A stretch of DNA of 64,000 nucleotides from Rubripirellula obstinata (GTDB lineage Bacteria; Planctomycetota; Planctomycetia; Pirellulales; Pirellulaceae). The DNA lies in the NCBI RefSeq assembly GCF_001642955.1, contig NZ_LWSK01000008.1, positions 1 through 64,000 on the forward strand, in the 5' to 3' direction. The notes under the pieces are model-generated. The model was given only the letters and a program-made list of their open reading frames with translations, was not told the origin of the DNA and ran no database searches. Made by a program: the position numbers and the translations under genes. Positions within the stretch are counted from its first letter, which is position 1. Each line of letters begins with the position of its first letter. Positions 38,201-45,675 of this stretch are shown one piece after another.

Positions 38201-39285
38201 ACTTTTTCGAGCGACCCGTTTCGGTCAGCGTCGGTCAAACGGTACAGCGCGCTGCCTTCGGGGCCTTCGCCAGTGACAAAGACTTCGCCATTAAGTGCCA
38301 GGATGCCCTGACAGGAATTCACTTTGTCACAATAAGTCCGAACGGTTTCAGGAATGCCGTCATCGTCTTGGTCAAACACCATCAACAACGGGCCGCCTTC
38401 TTGCGAAACGATGATGTGACCGAATTCGTTGAAGTCCATTGCCAGCACGCTGCCAACTTTGTCATCGTCAAGGACTCGTTGGACACCAAAGCCTTTTTGG
38501 ATTTGGAATCGCTCGCGCTGTTCGACTTCTTTTTCAACCGCAGAGTCATCGGCATCAGGTGCGGCGGTTTTTTCGTTGGAGGCAACCTTGGGGAGTTGCG
38601 ATTTTGGCTTGAGAGCTTCTGGTGGTGCAGGAGGTTGCGTGCTGGCGACCGATTCCTGTTTATCCCACGGCGAGGTGTCGCCCAGTTTTCCGTACGAAGC
38701 CGCTGATCCCCACAAGCGATCGTTGAAGACCACGGTTTCCCACATCGCCATTTTGTCGGTGGTGGTTTTCCACGATGGATCGGTGCTGAAGGTGTACCAC
38801 TTCGCTTGTCCGTTGCTCGTTTTCACGTTGGGCTTCACCGAAACGCGAGCAGCCAATGCGGCCGTTTTTCCGTTCGTATTGATGACCTTGATCGCGACGA
38901 CGTTGCGGCCAACTTCCAAACGGTCGGAAATGTCGTACTGCTTTAATTGGCGAGCCGATTTGCCTCGACCAATCAATTCCTCGTTCAAATACAACTCGTA
39001 TTGATCGTCTGCCGCGATCTCGATTCGCCCTTCGCCTGGCGTGCGGAGATTGATCGCTTTGCGGAAATAGCAGGTTTCGCCGGTGGCGATGGGCTTGCTA
39101 AGCGAGCTGCCGGTGGCCCAAATCCATTGTGCCTCGGCCGCCGAGGCATCACGCGGATGAATCACCAGCGACAGCAGGATCACGAATGCCCAAATAGGCA
39201 CACTGACCGGCAAGCTGCGGGAGCGAGAACGTGAGAAATGCTTGTAAAATCGTGTCAACGACAGCGATGGGCGAAGGCCTTCCAT
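35278..39285 (-). CDS. PVC-type CxxCH haem-binding protein with propeller and HEAT repeats
   Basis: A ~1335-residue exported protein. After a signal segment (VPIWAFVILLSLVIHPRDASA) comes a carbohydrate-binding-like beta region (residues ~50-200: WIWATG, YFRKAINL, DDQYELYLNEELIGRG). A six-bladed propeller with glucose/sorbosone-dehydrogenase character follows (VLAMDFNEFGHIIVSQEGG, HGLRLGPDGMIYVVLGG, MFVHDSDMEADVDT, DLAVGPDGAMYFCTGG). Next are HEAT-like repeats, and at the C-terminus a cytochrome c motif CASCH (residues 1206-1210). This architecture is typical of planctomycetes and is presumed to oxidise sugars and pass electrons to the haem. The frame opens with GTG at 39348; the ATG at 39285 better fits the signal peptide. 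Confidence 0.9.
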   Translation of the reverse strand: MEGLRPSLSLTRFYKHFSRSRSRSLPVSVPIWAFVILLSLVIHPRDASAAEAQWIWATGSSLSKPIATGETCYFRKAINLRTPGEGRIEIAADDQYELYLNEELIGRGKSARQLKQYDISDRLEVGRNVVAIKVINTNGKTAALAARVSVKPNVKTSNGQAKWYTFSTDPSWKTTTDKMAMWETVVFNDRLWGSAASYGKLGDTSPWDKQESVASTQPPAPPEALKPKSQLPKVASNEKTAAPDADDSAVEKEVEQRERFQIQKGFGVQRVLDDDKVGSVLAMDFNEFGHIIVSQEGGPLLMVFDQDDDGIPETVRTYCDKVNSCQGILALNGEVFVTGEGPEGSALYRLTDADRNGSLEKVKAIVKFKGQPGEHGAHGLRLGPDGMIYVVLGGFVQADAEAGPGETLIDSYEGDLLPRYEDPAGHGRGVKAPGGTVIRTNIDGTVVERVAGGIRNAYDLVFHPSGGMFVHDSDMEADVDTAWFRPTALFDVTEAAEFGWRPGWAKWPSYYVDRLPDLLDTGRGSPTGALCYEHYMFPVRYHNSLFLADWSEGRILNVRLKPNGSGYTADSEVFLKGQPLNVTDLAVGPDGAMYFCTGGRGTAGGVYRVVYKGDIPDRMKNLGVGIAAAIRQPQLESAWARQEVASIKRELGDKWGQLVAGVAYSNDNPSHYRTRAMDLMQLFGPVPSEDLIIELSRAPSEAVRGRAARLMGLHPGDRSAKRLVELLSDSNKAVQRAACEAILRSGQIPKTADEVLPLLGDDDRTLAFVARRVLERIPTPIWRGEVLASPEPRVAIVGMLALVNADTTEATCLSVTERASELMADFLSDADFVDTLRLCQVALHRGKISPEKVTYLRDQIAAEFPAGDHRMNHEVIRLCAYLQADSVAERALDYINDSQNPTMDRTLVAMCLQFISHDWTAKQRFEILKYYENTANAATTGSLSMYLMAVTRDFAKSLSQEDVQAILEQGSVWRNAALAAIYKLPRPVDEKTAELLRTLDRSVADDPRPGDLQRRLRTGIIAMLATASDEKSGAYLRKMWRSEPERRAVIAMALAQNPDGENWDYLVRSLNVLDEQTADEVIRALLSVQIATDDPMALRQLILVGLRAEADPHSTSEMGADKNGFENVEKLLEHWTGMERPQGAKRSMKPWQKWYAETYPDRRPAELPKADESRWDFDQLVTYLDSTEGRFGDPVHGKSVYSKAQCASCHRFDDVGSSVGPSLSSLSRRLSKREVLEAILYPAHVVSDQYASKKVLTLDGRILVGMVSQSGTEAIEIRDANNQVTMINESEVDQILPSTSSIMPSGLLDDLKLSEISDLMSYMKLIPAEQVASRP

Positions 39286-39433
39286 GGCACAATCAATCGA
39301 TAAAGGGAGCGTTTCAAGGAACGCCAAGGAACTTATCGATTCTGCCACGCCCCCCGCAAGATTAATTTTTTCGCGCTTGAAAGAGGTCAGTTGCGGGCAA
39401 TCCAGGTGGCAAACGCCCCGAAGTAGCCCTGAA

Positions 39434-39582
39434 GTAGGCCGTAGCGAGCCATAGCGAGTTACGGCTTTTTGAACCAGTGAGTTTCCGTGTCGTCGATCGT
39501 TGAAGTAGGCCGTAGCGAGTAAAGCGAGTTACGGCAGGGCCACAAAAAGTGCCGTAACTCGCTATGGCTCGCTACGGCCTAC
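39434..39582. repeat. Family 2 palindromes, two left arms and one right arm
   Basis: gtaggccgtagcgagccata... occurs at 39434-39465, a variant at 39505-39535, and the complement at 39551-39582. The remainder of the gap 39286-39712 shows no gene; it must contain the divergent promoters for the CxxCH protein and the zinc peptidase. Confidence 0.85.
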
Positions 39583-39712
39583 GAAAAAGTAATCCGATTC
39601 GGTTGCCTGCACCCGTAGCGAGTGAACTGATGTGACCTTAAAAAGAAGGGCCGGTCGGAGACGTCTCCGGCCTGAATTTTTGATTGACGTGAATCGGGTT
39701 GAGGTCAGAGCA

Positions 39713-40564
39713 ATGAAGTGGCGTGGACGACGACAGAGTGAAAATGTGGTGGACCGTCGCGGCGTCTCGGGACGCACCGTTGCCGGTGGTGGGATCGGCG
39801 TGATGCTGATCGCGTTGTTGATCGGTTTCCTGGGCGGCGACCCTCGCCAATTCATGCAGCAAGCTCAACAACAAAAAGCGGCTCCCCAAGCAGGTGCCGG
39901 TGGTCCGCTATCAGAGAAAGACAAAGAACTTGGTGAGTTCGTCTCCACCGTATTGGCAGACACCGAAGTCGTCTGGACGGACCTCTTTCAACGCAGCAAT
40001 CTCGTTTACGAAAAACCCAGGCTCGAATTGTTCACCGATACAACCACTTCTGCTTGTGGATCGGCGACCGCGGCATCGGGCCCGTTTTACTGCCCGGCTG
40101 ACAAAAAGGTTTATCTGGACCTGTCGTTCTTTGACCAATTGGCTAATCAACTTGGTGCCCCCGGCGACTTCGCGCAGGCCTACGTCGTCGCACATGAAGT
40201 CGGTCATCACGTTCAAAATCTGCTAGGCAAAACGTCGGAACTGGACAAGCTTCGACGCAGTGTTCCGCAAGTCGAATACAACCGGTATTCAGTGATGCTT
40301 GAATTGCAGGCCGACTTTTACGCCGGCGTTATGTTCCATCACGCGCAAAAGCGTTTCAACATTTTGGAACCCGGCGACATCGAAGAAGGGCTACGTGCCG
40401 CGTCGTCGATCGGTGACGACAAACTTCAAAAACGTTCGCGTGGTCAAGCCAACCAAGAAAGCTTTACTCACGGCACCAGCGAACAGCGTGTCCGATGGTT
40501 CATGAAGGGCCTGCAAACCGGCGACCCCGGCCAAGGCGATACGTTCAACGCGGCTCAGTTGTAG
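39713..40564 (+). CDS. YpfJ-type neutral zinc metallopeptidase
   Basis: A 283-residue protein of the putative neutral zinc metallopeptidase family. One N-terminal transmembrane helix (GGGIGVMLIALLIGFLGG, ~26-43) anchors it, with a Gln/Ala-rich linker after it. The conserved block reads GPFYCPADKKVYLDLSFFDQL, then VVAHEVGHHVQNLLG (HEVGH zinc motif), LELQADFYAGV (third ligand Glu) and a C-terminal SFTHGTSEQRVRWFMKGL. The catalytic part faces the periplasm; the substrate is unknown. The ATG at 39713 fits the family's KWRGRRxSxNVxDRR opening; the frame is open to 39632. Confidence 0.92.
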   Translation: MKWRGRRQSENVVDRRGVSGRTVAGGGIGVMLIALLIGFLGGDPRQFMQQAQQQKAAPQAGAGGPLSEKDKELGEFVSTVLADTEVVWTDLFQRSNLVYEKPRLELFTDTTTSACGSATAASGPFYCPADKKVYLDLSFFDQLANQLGAPGDFAQAYVVAHEVGHHVQNLLGKTSELDKLRRSVPQVEYNRYSVMLELQADFYAGVMFHHAQKRFNILEPGDIEEGLRAASSIGDDKLQKRSRGQANQESFTHGTSEQRVRWFMKGLQTGDPGQGDTFNAAQL

Positions 40565-40625
40565 GAGGTAAAATGTGGGTTCGTCCGATGCAAGGTTGCA
40601 TGGGAATTTTCCAAACGGAACTGTC

Positions 40626-40713
40626 GTAGGCCGGAACAAGCTTAGCGCAGTTCCGGCAATCCAACGTAGTACCATGCAATTGCCGGAACTGCGCTAAGCT
40701 TGTTCCGGCCTAC
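40626..40713. repeat. Family 1 palindrome, perfect 35-bp arms
   Basis: Arms 40626-40660 and 40679-40713 are exact reverse complements (gtaggccggaacaagcttag...). Same family as the tandem array at 9661-10250. It follows the zinc peptidase gene by about 60 bases and could act as a transcript end. The gap to the next gene (40714-40948) shows only probable promoter sequence with no clear boxes. Confidence 0.92.
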
Positions 40714-40948
40714 CGAGAATCCATCGGTGCCCGAATGCCCGATCGGCATGCGGTTTTGCAGCCTGTAACCGATACAACCTGCACTCTTGCTAAAGTCGAT
40801 CCGGTTCTTTGGTCAGATTGTTCTAAGCTGCGATCTTTTCCTAGAAAGGCTTTTTGGGCCAACTAGTTTCGCGTGGAAACACTCTCGTTTCCCTGGGTGA
40901 TCGCCAACTGTGGCAATCACTCCAATGCACCTCTAGAGGATCTCACCT

Positions 40949-42712
40949 GTGAAGAAGCTGTTCTTTTCTCTTTCGATCGCAGCGGCAACCGTCTGCGGCG
41001 GAGCCCAAGTTTACGCTCAATGTTGTGACAATCCCGCTCCCGCCGCCGAAGGCTGTGGATGCGGTGAAGCTGGCACCATCGTCGGTGGTGGCGAAGCCAT
41101 CGCATCGGGCGCTGGTTGTGGACCAGCAATGACGACCAAGACCATCATGGTCCCACAACAAGTGACTGAAACCAAAATGGTAACAGTGACTGAAAACAAA
41201 CAAGAAACGCGTCAGCGTTCTTACACCGTGATGAAGAGCGTTCCACGCACTGAAACACGCACACGCACCGTGACCAAGCAAGTTCCTCGCCAAGTCACCA
41301 AGACTCAGTCGTACACCGAAATGGTTGCCACGACGCAAGTTCAAGACTACACCGTTCAGGTTCCTGTCACGACGCAAGTCCAAGAGTCCTACACCGTCAT
41401 GGTTCCTAAAACCAGCACGGTCGAAGAAGCTTACACCGTTCGCGTTCCTGTTCGCACTCAAGTTGAAGTGCCTTACACCGTTAACGTGCCTTACACCGAA
41501 ACTGCGACTCGCAACTACACCGTGCAAGTTCCTTACACCGAAATGGTCGAAAAGTCCTACTCGGTTTGTGTTCCCTACACAGAGAACATCGAACAAACTT
41601 ACACAGTGAAAGTTCCTTACACCGAGCAAGTTGCACAAACTTACTGCGTTAAGGTTCCTTACACCGAGACGACTGAGCAAAGCTACACCGTCAACGTGCC
41701 TTACACCGAAACTTTGACCGCAACGAAAACCGTTTGCCAAAAAGTTCCTGTGACGAAGACTCGCACCGTGTCGAAAGACATGGGCAGCTACCAATGCATC
41801 ACCGAAGAAGTTCCAGCAGCAAGCAGTTGCGGTACATCTAGCTGTGGCGGTTGCGGATCATGCGGCGGATGCAGCAACGACTGCGGTTGCGAAAGCAGTT
41901 GTGGCGGATGTGCACCAGCGACTCAAACGATCACCAAGAAAGTTTGGGTTCCAAACGTTGTTTGCGAAGAAGTTCCTTACACCGTTTACACCACGCAAAA
42001 GGTTCAACAACCTTACACGTACACCGTCACCAAGACTCGTTGCGAAACTCGCACCCGTCCTGTTTCGGTTACCAAGTACCGTACCGAAAACAAGACTCGT
42101 ATGGTTTCGATCAACAAGTGCCGCATGGAAACTCGCACCAAGAGCGTTCCTGTGACTCGCACACGTCAAGAAACTCGCGTCAAGCAAGTTCCTGTTCAAC
42201 GTTGCCGCACCGAGACTCGTACTCAAGAGTACCAAGTCACCAAGATGCGTGCTGAACAACGCACTCGCACCGAGTGCCGAACCAGCTACGCAAACGAAAC
42301 TCGTACTCGCAGCAAGCAAGTTTGCACGCAAGTTGCCGAGACTCGTACTCGTATGGTTCCAAAGACCACGATGACCACTGAAACTCGCCAACGAAATGTC
42401 ACCGTCATGGTGCCACAAGAAAAGACTCGCGAGTACACCGTGACCGAATTTGACACTGTCAGCGAAGAAGTTCCTTACAGCGTCACCGTTGTGGATCAAG
42501 TTCCAGAAACCAAGACCGAAAGCTACACGGTCTGCGTTCCTGTTCAGGTTCAAAAGGAAGTTCAAGTTTGCAAGACCATCATGGTCCCACAAACGATCGA
42601 AGTTCCCGTCGCAAGCGGCTGCGGAGCTGGCTCGGCCAGTAACGCTGGTTGTGGCGACGCTGGTTGTGGATGCGGCAACGCACCAGCACCAGCAAGCGAT
42701 TGCGGTTGCTAG
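40949..42712 (+). CDS. YTV-repeat, cysteine-rich surface protein
   Basis: A 587-residue exported protein. Residues 1-23 are a signal peptide (MKKLFFSLSIAAATVCGGAQVYA). Residues ~120-260 are consecutive 14-residue repeats of the type PYTExxxxSYTVxV. Residues 294-321 are a Cys-Gly cluster (CGTSSCGGCGSCGGC...). Residues ~340-500 are a second, RTRT/ETRTR-rich repeat region with regular Cys, and the C-terminus (565-587) is again Cys-Gly-rich. Planctomycete YTV proteins have been proposed as components of a protein-rich envelope, with disulphide cross-linking. GTG start with an excellent agagga 8 bases upstream; an intrinsic terminator follows at 42748. High expression is likely. Confidence 0.9.
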   Translation: MKKLFFSLSIAAATVCGGAQVYAQCCDNPAPAAEGCGCGEAGTIVGGGEAIASGAGCGPAMTTKTIMVPQQVTETKMVTVTENKQETRQRSYTVMKSVPRTETRTRTVTKQVPRQVTKTQSYTEMVATTQVQDYTVQVPVTTQVQESYTVMVPKTSTVEEAYTVRVPVRTQVEVPYTVNVPYTETATRNYTVQVPYTEMVEKSYSVCVPYTENIEQTYTVKVPYTEQVAQTYCVKVPYTETTEQSYTVNVPYTETLTATKTVCQKVPVTKTRTVSKDMGSYQCITEEVPAASSCGTSSCGGCGSCGGCSNDCGCESSCGGCAPATQTITKKVWVPNVVCEEVPYTVYTTQKVQQPYTYTVTKTRCETRTRPVSVTKYRTENKTRMVSINKCRMETRTKSVPVTRTRQETRVKQVPVQRCRTETRTQEYQVTKMRAEQRTRTECRTSYANETRTRSKQVCTQVAETRTRMVPKTTMTTETRQRNVTVMVPQEKTREYTVTEFDTVSEEVPYSVTVVDQVPETKTESYTVCVPVQVQKEVQVCKTIMVPQTIEVPVASGCGAGSASNAGCGDAGCGCGNAPAPASDCGC

Positions 42713-42747
42713 TTCGCACTAGCGAATCAGTATTGAAGCAAAACGAG

Positions 42748-42785
42748 ACGCTAGGCCCTTCCATCGAGGGGCCTAGCGTTTTTTT
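42748..42785 (+). terminator. Intrinsic terminator after the YTV gene
   Basis: acgctaggccc (42748-42758) pairs exactly with gggcctagcgt (42769-42779) around a 10-base loop, directly followed by a seven-T run (42779-42785). It lies 35 bases after the YTV stop. Confidence 0.93.
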
Positions 42786-42978
42786 ATTGAGTCAGCGGAA
42801 CTGTGAAATTATGGTTAATAACGGCCTCCAGCGTCCAACCAGTGATGAATTCCTTATTAGCGTCAGTACATTCAATGTTTGAATGCGTTCCTATGTATAA
42901 GTCGAACGCGTAGTGTCGAACTGAGTACGCCCCCAACGAATCCAACGAATCGAATTTCCCACAGGAAACCGTAATTAA

Positions 42979-43734
42979 ATGAACACTCGAATTTACTCCG
43001 CCGCCATCGCGGCATTGATCGCCTGCATGACGATCGCTCCCACAACAGCAAGTGCTGCCGAAGTGATCGCATTCTGGGACTTCAACGACGGCTTCGACGT
43101 AGATGACAATATCCCTCAAATTGTTCACGCGGCGACATTGGGCAATGGCACAATTTACCAGCAGCGTGCGGATACCGATGGCAACGGCGGTGGGGGATTT
43201 GCGTTCAGCAGTACTGATCCATTGGTAAACGCCGTTGAAGGAAAGTCAATGACTTGGGATGACATTTCAAAGTCAGGCGACAACGACGCCGAGTTTTTCA
43301 TTACGACATCAACCTTCGGTTTTAAAGACATCATGATTCGGTTCGACGTCGAAGGGAACGATGAAGGCGGGTTTGCGGAGTACGACTTTGTGTACGCCCT
43401 CAATCCCCTTATCGATGTTACGAATCCCGGTGACGTCGTCGGAACGATCAAGGATTTTGATTCCAACGGAAATATAGATATTTTCAACAATCAACCGATC
43501 GCTACCAACGCCTTGTTTGAACCGATTTCAATTGACCTAAGCGGCATCACCGATTTAAACAACCAGTCTTTGTTGGTATTCCGTTTTGATGACTTTGACG
43601 GCAACGACAGCGTCAGCTTCGATAACATTCTTATCACCGGTACTGTGATTCCAGAACCCACCAGCACTGCCATGTTGCTTGCTGTTGCAGGAGTCGTTGG
43701 AATGCGACGAAAAAGAAATTCGTTTCGCAGCTAA
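42979..43734 (+). CDS. PEP-CTERM sorting-domain protein
   Basis: A 251-residue exported protein of unknown function. Signal peptide (MNTRIYSAAIAALIACMTIAPTTASA) then a beta-rich mature part (VIAFWDFNDGF, acidic and Gly-rich). The C-terminus has the PEP-CTERM layout: PEP at residue 225, a hydrophobic helix (TAMLLAVAGVVGM) and basic RRKR. Such tails are recognised by exosortase and direct proteins to the surface or matrix. No exosortase gene is in the window. ATG at 42979 with aggaa upstream. The WDFND start resembles planctomycete lectin-like PEP-CTERM proteins. Confidence 0.88.
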   Translation: MNTRIYSAAIAALIACMTIAPTTASAAEVIAFWDFNDGFDVDDNIPQIVHAATLGNGTIYQQRADTDGNGGGGFAFSSTDPLVNAVEGKSMTWDDISKSGDNDAEFFITTSTFGFKDIMIRFDVEGNDEGGFAEYDFVYALNPLIDVTNPGDVVGTIKDFDSNGNIDIFNNQPIATNALFEPISIDLSGITDLNNQSLLVFRFDDFDGNDSVSFDNILITGTVIPEPTSTAMLLAVAGVVGMRRKRNSFRS

Positions 43735-43816
43735 GACTGCTTAGCAGCAACGACACATCGGGCGGCAGCAATACCTTTTCTGCTCGCCCCCGTGAGCAAT
43801 AAACTGACATTACGAA

Positions 43817-43857
43817 ACGCTGGGCGATCCTCGAATTGAGGGAGTCCGGCGTTTTTT
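43817..43857 (+). terminator. Probable intrinsic terminator after the PEP-CTERM gene
   Basis: acgctgggcg...tcctc and gaggga...tccggcgt form an imperfect hairpin with a G-T pair and one internal mismatch, followed by six T. It lies 83 bases after the stop. Confidence 0.7.
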
Positions 43858-43881
43858 CGTATTGATCGGAGCACCTCTCGG

Positions 43882-44165
43882 TTAAACTCACGGCGCTGAA
43901 CTGGCCTGATGAAAATGTGTCGTTGTCAACTTCTAGCGACCCTTGAAAGTAGGCCGTAGCGAGCCATAGCGAGTTACGGCGTTGCGCACATTGCCGTAAC
44001 TCGCTATGGCTCGCTACGGCCTACATGCTGGCGATCAGGGAAATGTGCCGTTGCCACAATGCTTCCCAGCGCTGCAGTTTCTGTTGTCTGCCATGGTGCA
44101 GCTTGCCCAATTTGCTGCGTTGCAATGATTTTCATCAGGCGGGGCGATGCCCACGCGGGTTAACC
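43882..44165. mobile_element. MITE-like element, copy B
   Basis: From gcctgatgaaaatgtgtcg (about 43904) to the right end ...gatgcccacgcggg (44159) it follows copy A (34630-34914) almost base for base, including the inner family 2 palindrome (43949-43980 with 43993-44024, perfect 32 bp). The left outermost end is degraded (ggttaaactcacggcg instead of gtttaaccgcgtggg). No coding sequence. It occupies the gap before the aminotransferase. Confidence 0.72.
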
Positions 44166-44307
44166 GTCTAGAAAGTAGGCGTCAGGCACCGGTCTGCAAA
44201 AAATGTGAGTTTCGCTGTGGGTGTCGCGTGCGTGCTTGATCGCAGTATATTCTAACCACGATACAGCACTGATTGACAACTCTGGCCCACGTTCGCAGGA
44301 CAACCCG

Positions 44308-45522
44308 ATGACTTCTTTACTCGACAAGTTTTCCAAGCTGGGTGTCGCAAATGCGCCGGGGCAAGAGTCGAGACAGAAGATCGACGACATGGATCTGCGT
44401 GGTGAGAACATCGCGGGAACGCCGGTTGACTTTTCGCATGGCGACATTGATGCCCATCCGCCGATCCCTGGTTCATTTGAAAAATTTGCTGAGGGGTTTC
44501 AGGTTGGCGGGGTTCAGGCCTATACCGAATATCGCGGCAAACAAGACATTCGCGAAGAACTTGCTGAGAAGCTATCGGTGTTTTCGGGTGCCCCGATCGA
44601 TGCCGAAACGGAACTCATCCTGGCTCCGGGGACACAGGGCGCTTTGTTCTTGGCTGCGGGTGCAAACATCGGACGCGGTGACAAGGTCGCAATCATCGAA
44701 CCTGACTACTTTGCCAACCGTAAAATGGTCGAATTTTTCGACGGCGAATTGGTTCCCATTCCGATGGACTATTTTGGTGTTCAATCGGGCAGTGGCATTG
44801 ACCTCGAACGTTTGGAAGAGAGTTTTAAATCCGGCGTGAAATTGTTCCTGTTTTCAAATCCGAACAATCCGACCGGCGCGGTGTATTCGCGTGCGGAGAT
44901 CGTTTCGATCGCGACCCTCGCAGAACGCTACAACGTTGACGTCATCGTTGACCAACTTTATTCGCGACAGATTTTCAGCGATTGCGAGTTTACGCATTTG
45001 CGTAGCGTGCCGGAGCTAAATCCAGAAAACTTGTTGACGATCATTGGTCCATCGAAGACGGAATCCCTGAGTGGCTTTCGTCTCGGTGTCGGCTTTGGTT
45101 CGTCGCGAATGATCGACCGGATGGAAAAGCTGCAAGCGATCGTTTCGCTGAGAGCGGCTGGGTATTGCCAGGCGGTTCTGCGGCAATGGTTTTCCGAGCC
45201 CGCCGGTTGGATGGAGCAGCGTGTCGCAGACCACGAGGCGATTCGGAATGACATCCATGGCGTTTTCAGCAATGCTGATGGATTCAAGCTTCGGTTGGGC
45301 GAAGGCGGCAGCTACCTGTTCCCGAAAATGCCCAAGCTGGCGATCAGTCTGGCTGATTTCACAAAAGCACTTCGCTTGCAAGCTGATGTGATCGTCACGC
45401 CGGGCACCGAGTTTGGCCCGGAGTTTGGCGATAGTTTTCGGATCAATTTTTCGCAGGATCATCAAGCAGCCGTTGAAGCGATTCATCGCACGATCGAGAT
45501 CGTCAATCGCTATCGCGTTTGA
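44308..45522 (+). CDS. PLP-dependent aminotransferase (class I/II)
   Basis: A 404-residue fold-type I aminotransferase. The PLP lysine is Lys250 in GPSKTESLSGFRLG; FSNPNNPTGAVYS and VIVDQLYSRQIF carry the other cofactor contacts, and the C-terminal FRINFS holds the carboxylate-binding Arg. The amino donor and acceptor cannot be told; the nearest described relatives are aspartate/alanine-type transferases. ATG at 44308 has agga 7 bases upstream and is preferred over the frame's earlier start at 44221. Lies alone between envelope genes. Confidence 0.9.
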   Translation: MTSLLDKFSKLGVANAPGQESRQKIDDMDLRGENIAGTPVDFSHGDIDAHPPIPGSFEKFAEGFQVGGVQAYTEYRGKQDIREELAEKLSVFSGAPIDAETELILAPGTQGALFLAAGANIGRGDKVAIIEPDYFANRKMVEFFDGELVPIPMDYFGVQSGSGIDLERLEESFKSGVKLFLFSNPNNPTGAVYSRAEIVSIATLAERYNVDVIVDQLYSRQIFSDCEFTHLRSVPELNPENLLTIIGPSKTESLSGFRLGVGFGSSRMIDRMEKLQAIVSLRAAGYCQAVLRQWFSEPAGWMEQRVADHEAIRNDIHGVFSNADGFKLRLGEGGSYLFPKMPKLAISLADFTKALRLQADVIVTPGTEFGPEFGDSFRINFSQDHQAAVEAIHRTIEIVNRYRV

Positions 45523-45554
45523 GTTAGCGTGCCCAGCACGCTAACTTAAACGGC

Positions 45555-45591
45555 AAAAAAGCCCGCGAGACTTTTTGTCTCGCGAGCTTTT
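45555..45591. terminator. Bidirectional terminator between convergent genes
   Basis: gcccgcgagac (45561-45571) and gtctcgcgagc (45577-45587) pair with one mismatch around a five-T loop; six A precede and four T follow. It can end the aminotransferase transcript and, on the other strand, that of the BBP7-like gene (six T). Confidence 0.87.
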
Positions 45592-45675
45592 AAGCAGATC
45601 TTCAGATTTGCCTCGGGCGCAGTGTTCCCGAAACTTGATGCACCCAGGCGTCATCCGGCCTGCTGTGCATTCAAC

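Noticed and set aside
40943-42592. Two long antisense open frames (about 280 and 240 codons) opposite the YTV gene
   Set aside because: They mirror the repetitive sense codons, giving periodic nonsense sequence rich in N, G, H, F and V; the sense protein has a signal peptide, RBS and terminator.
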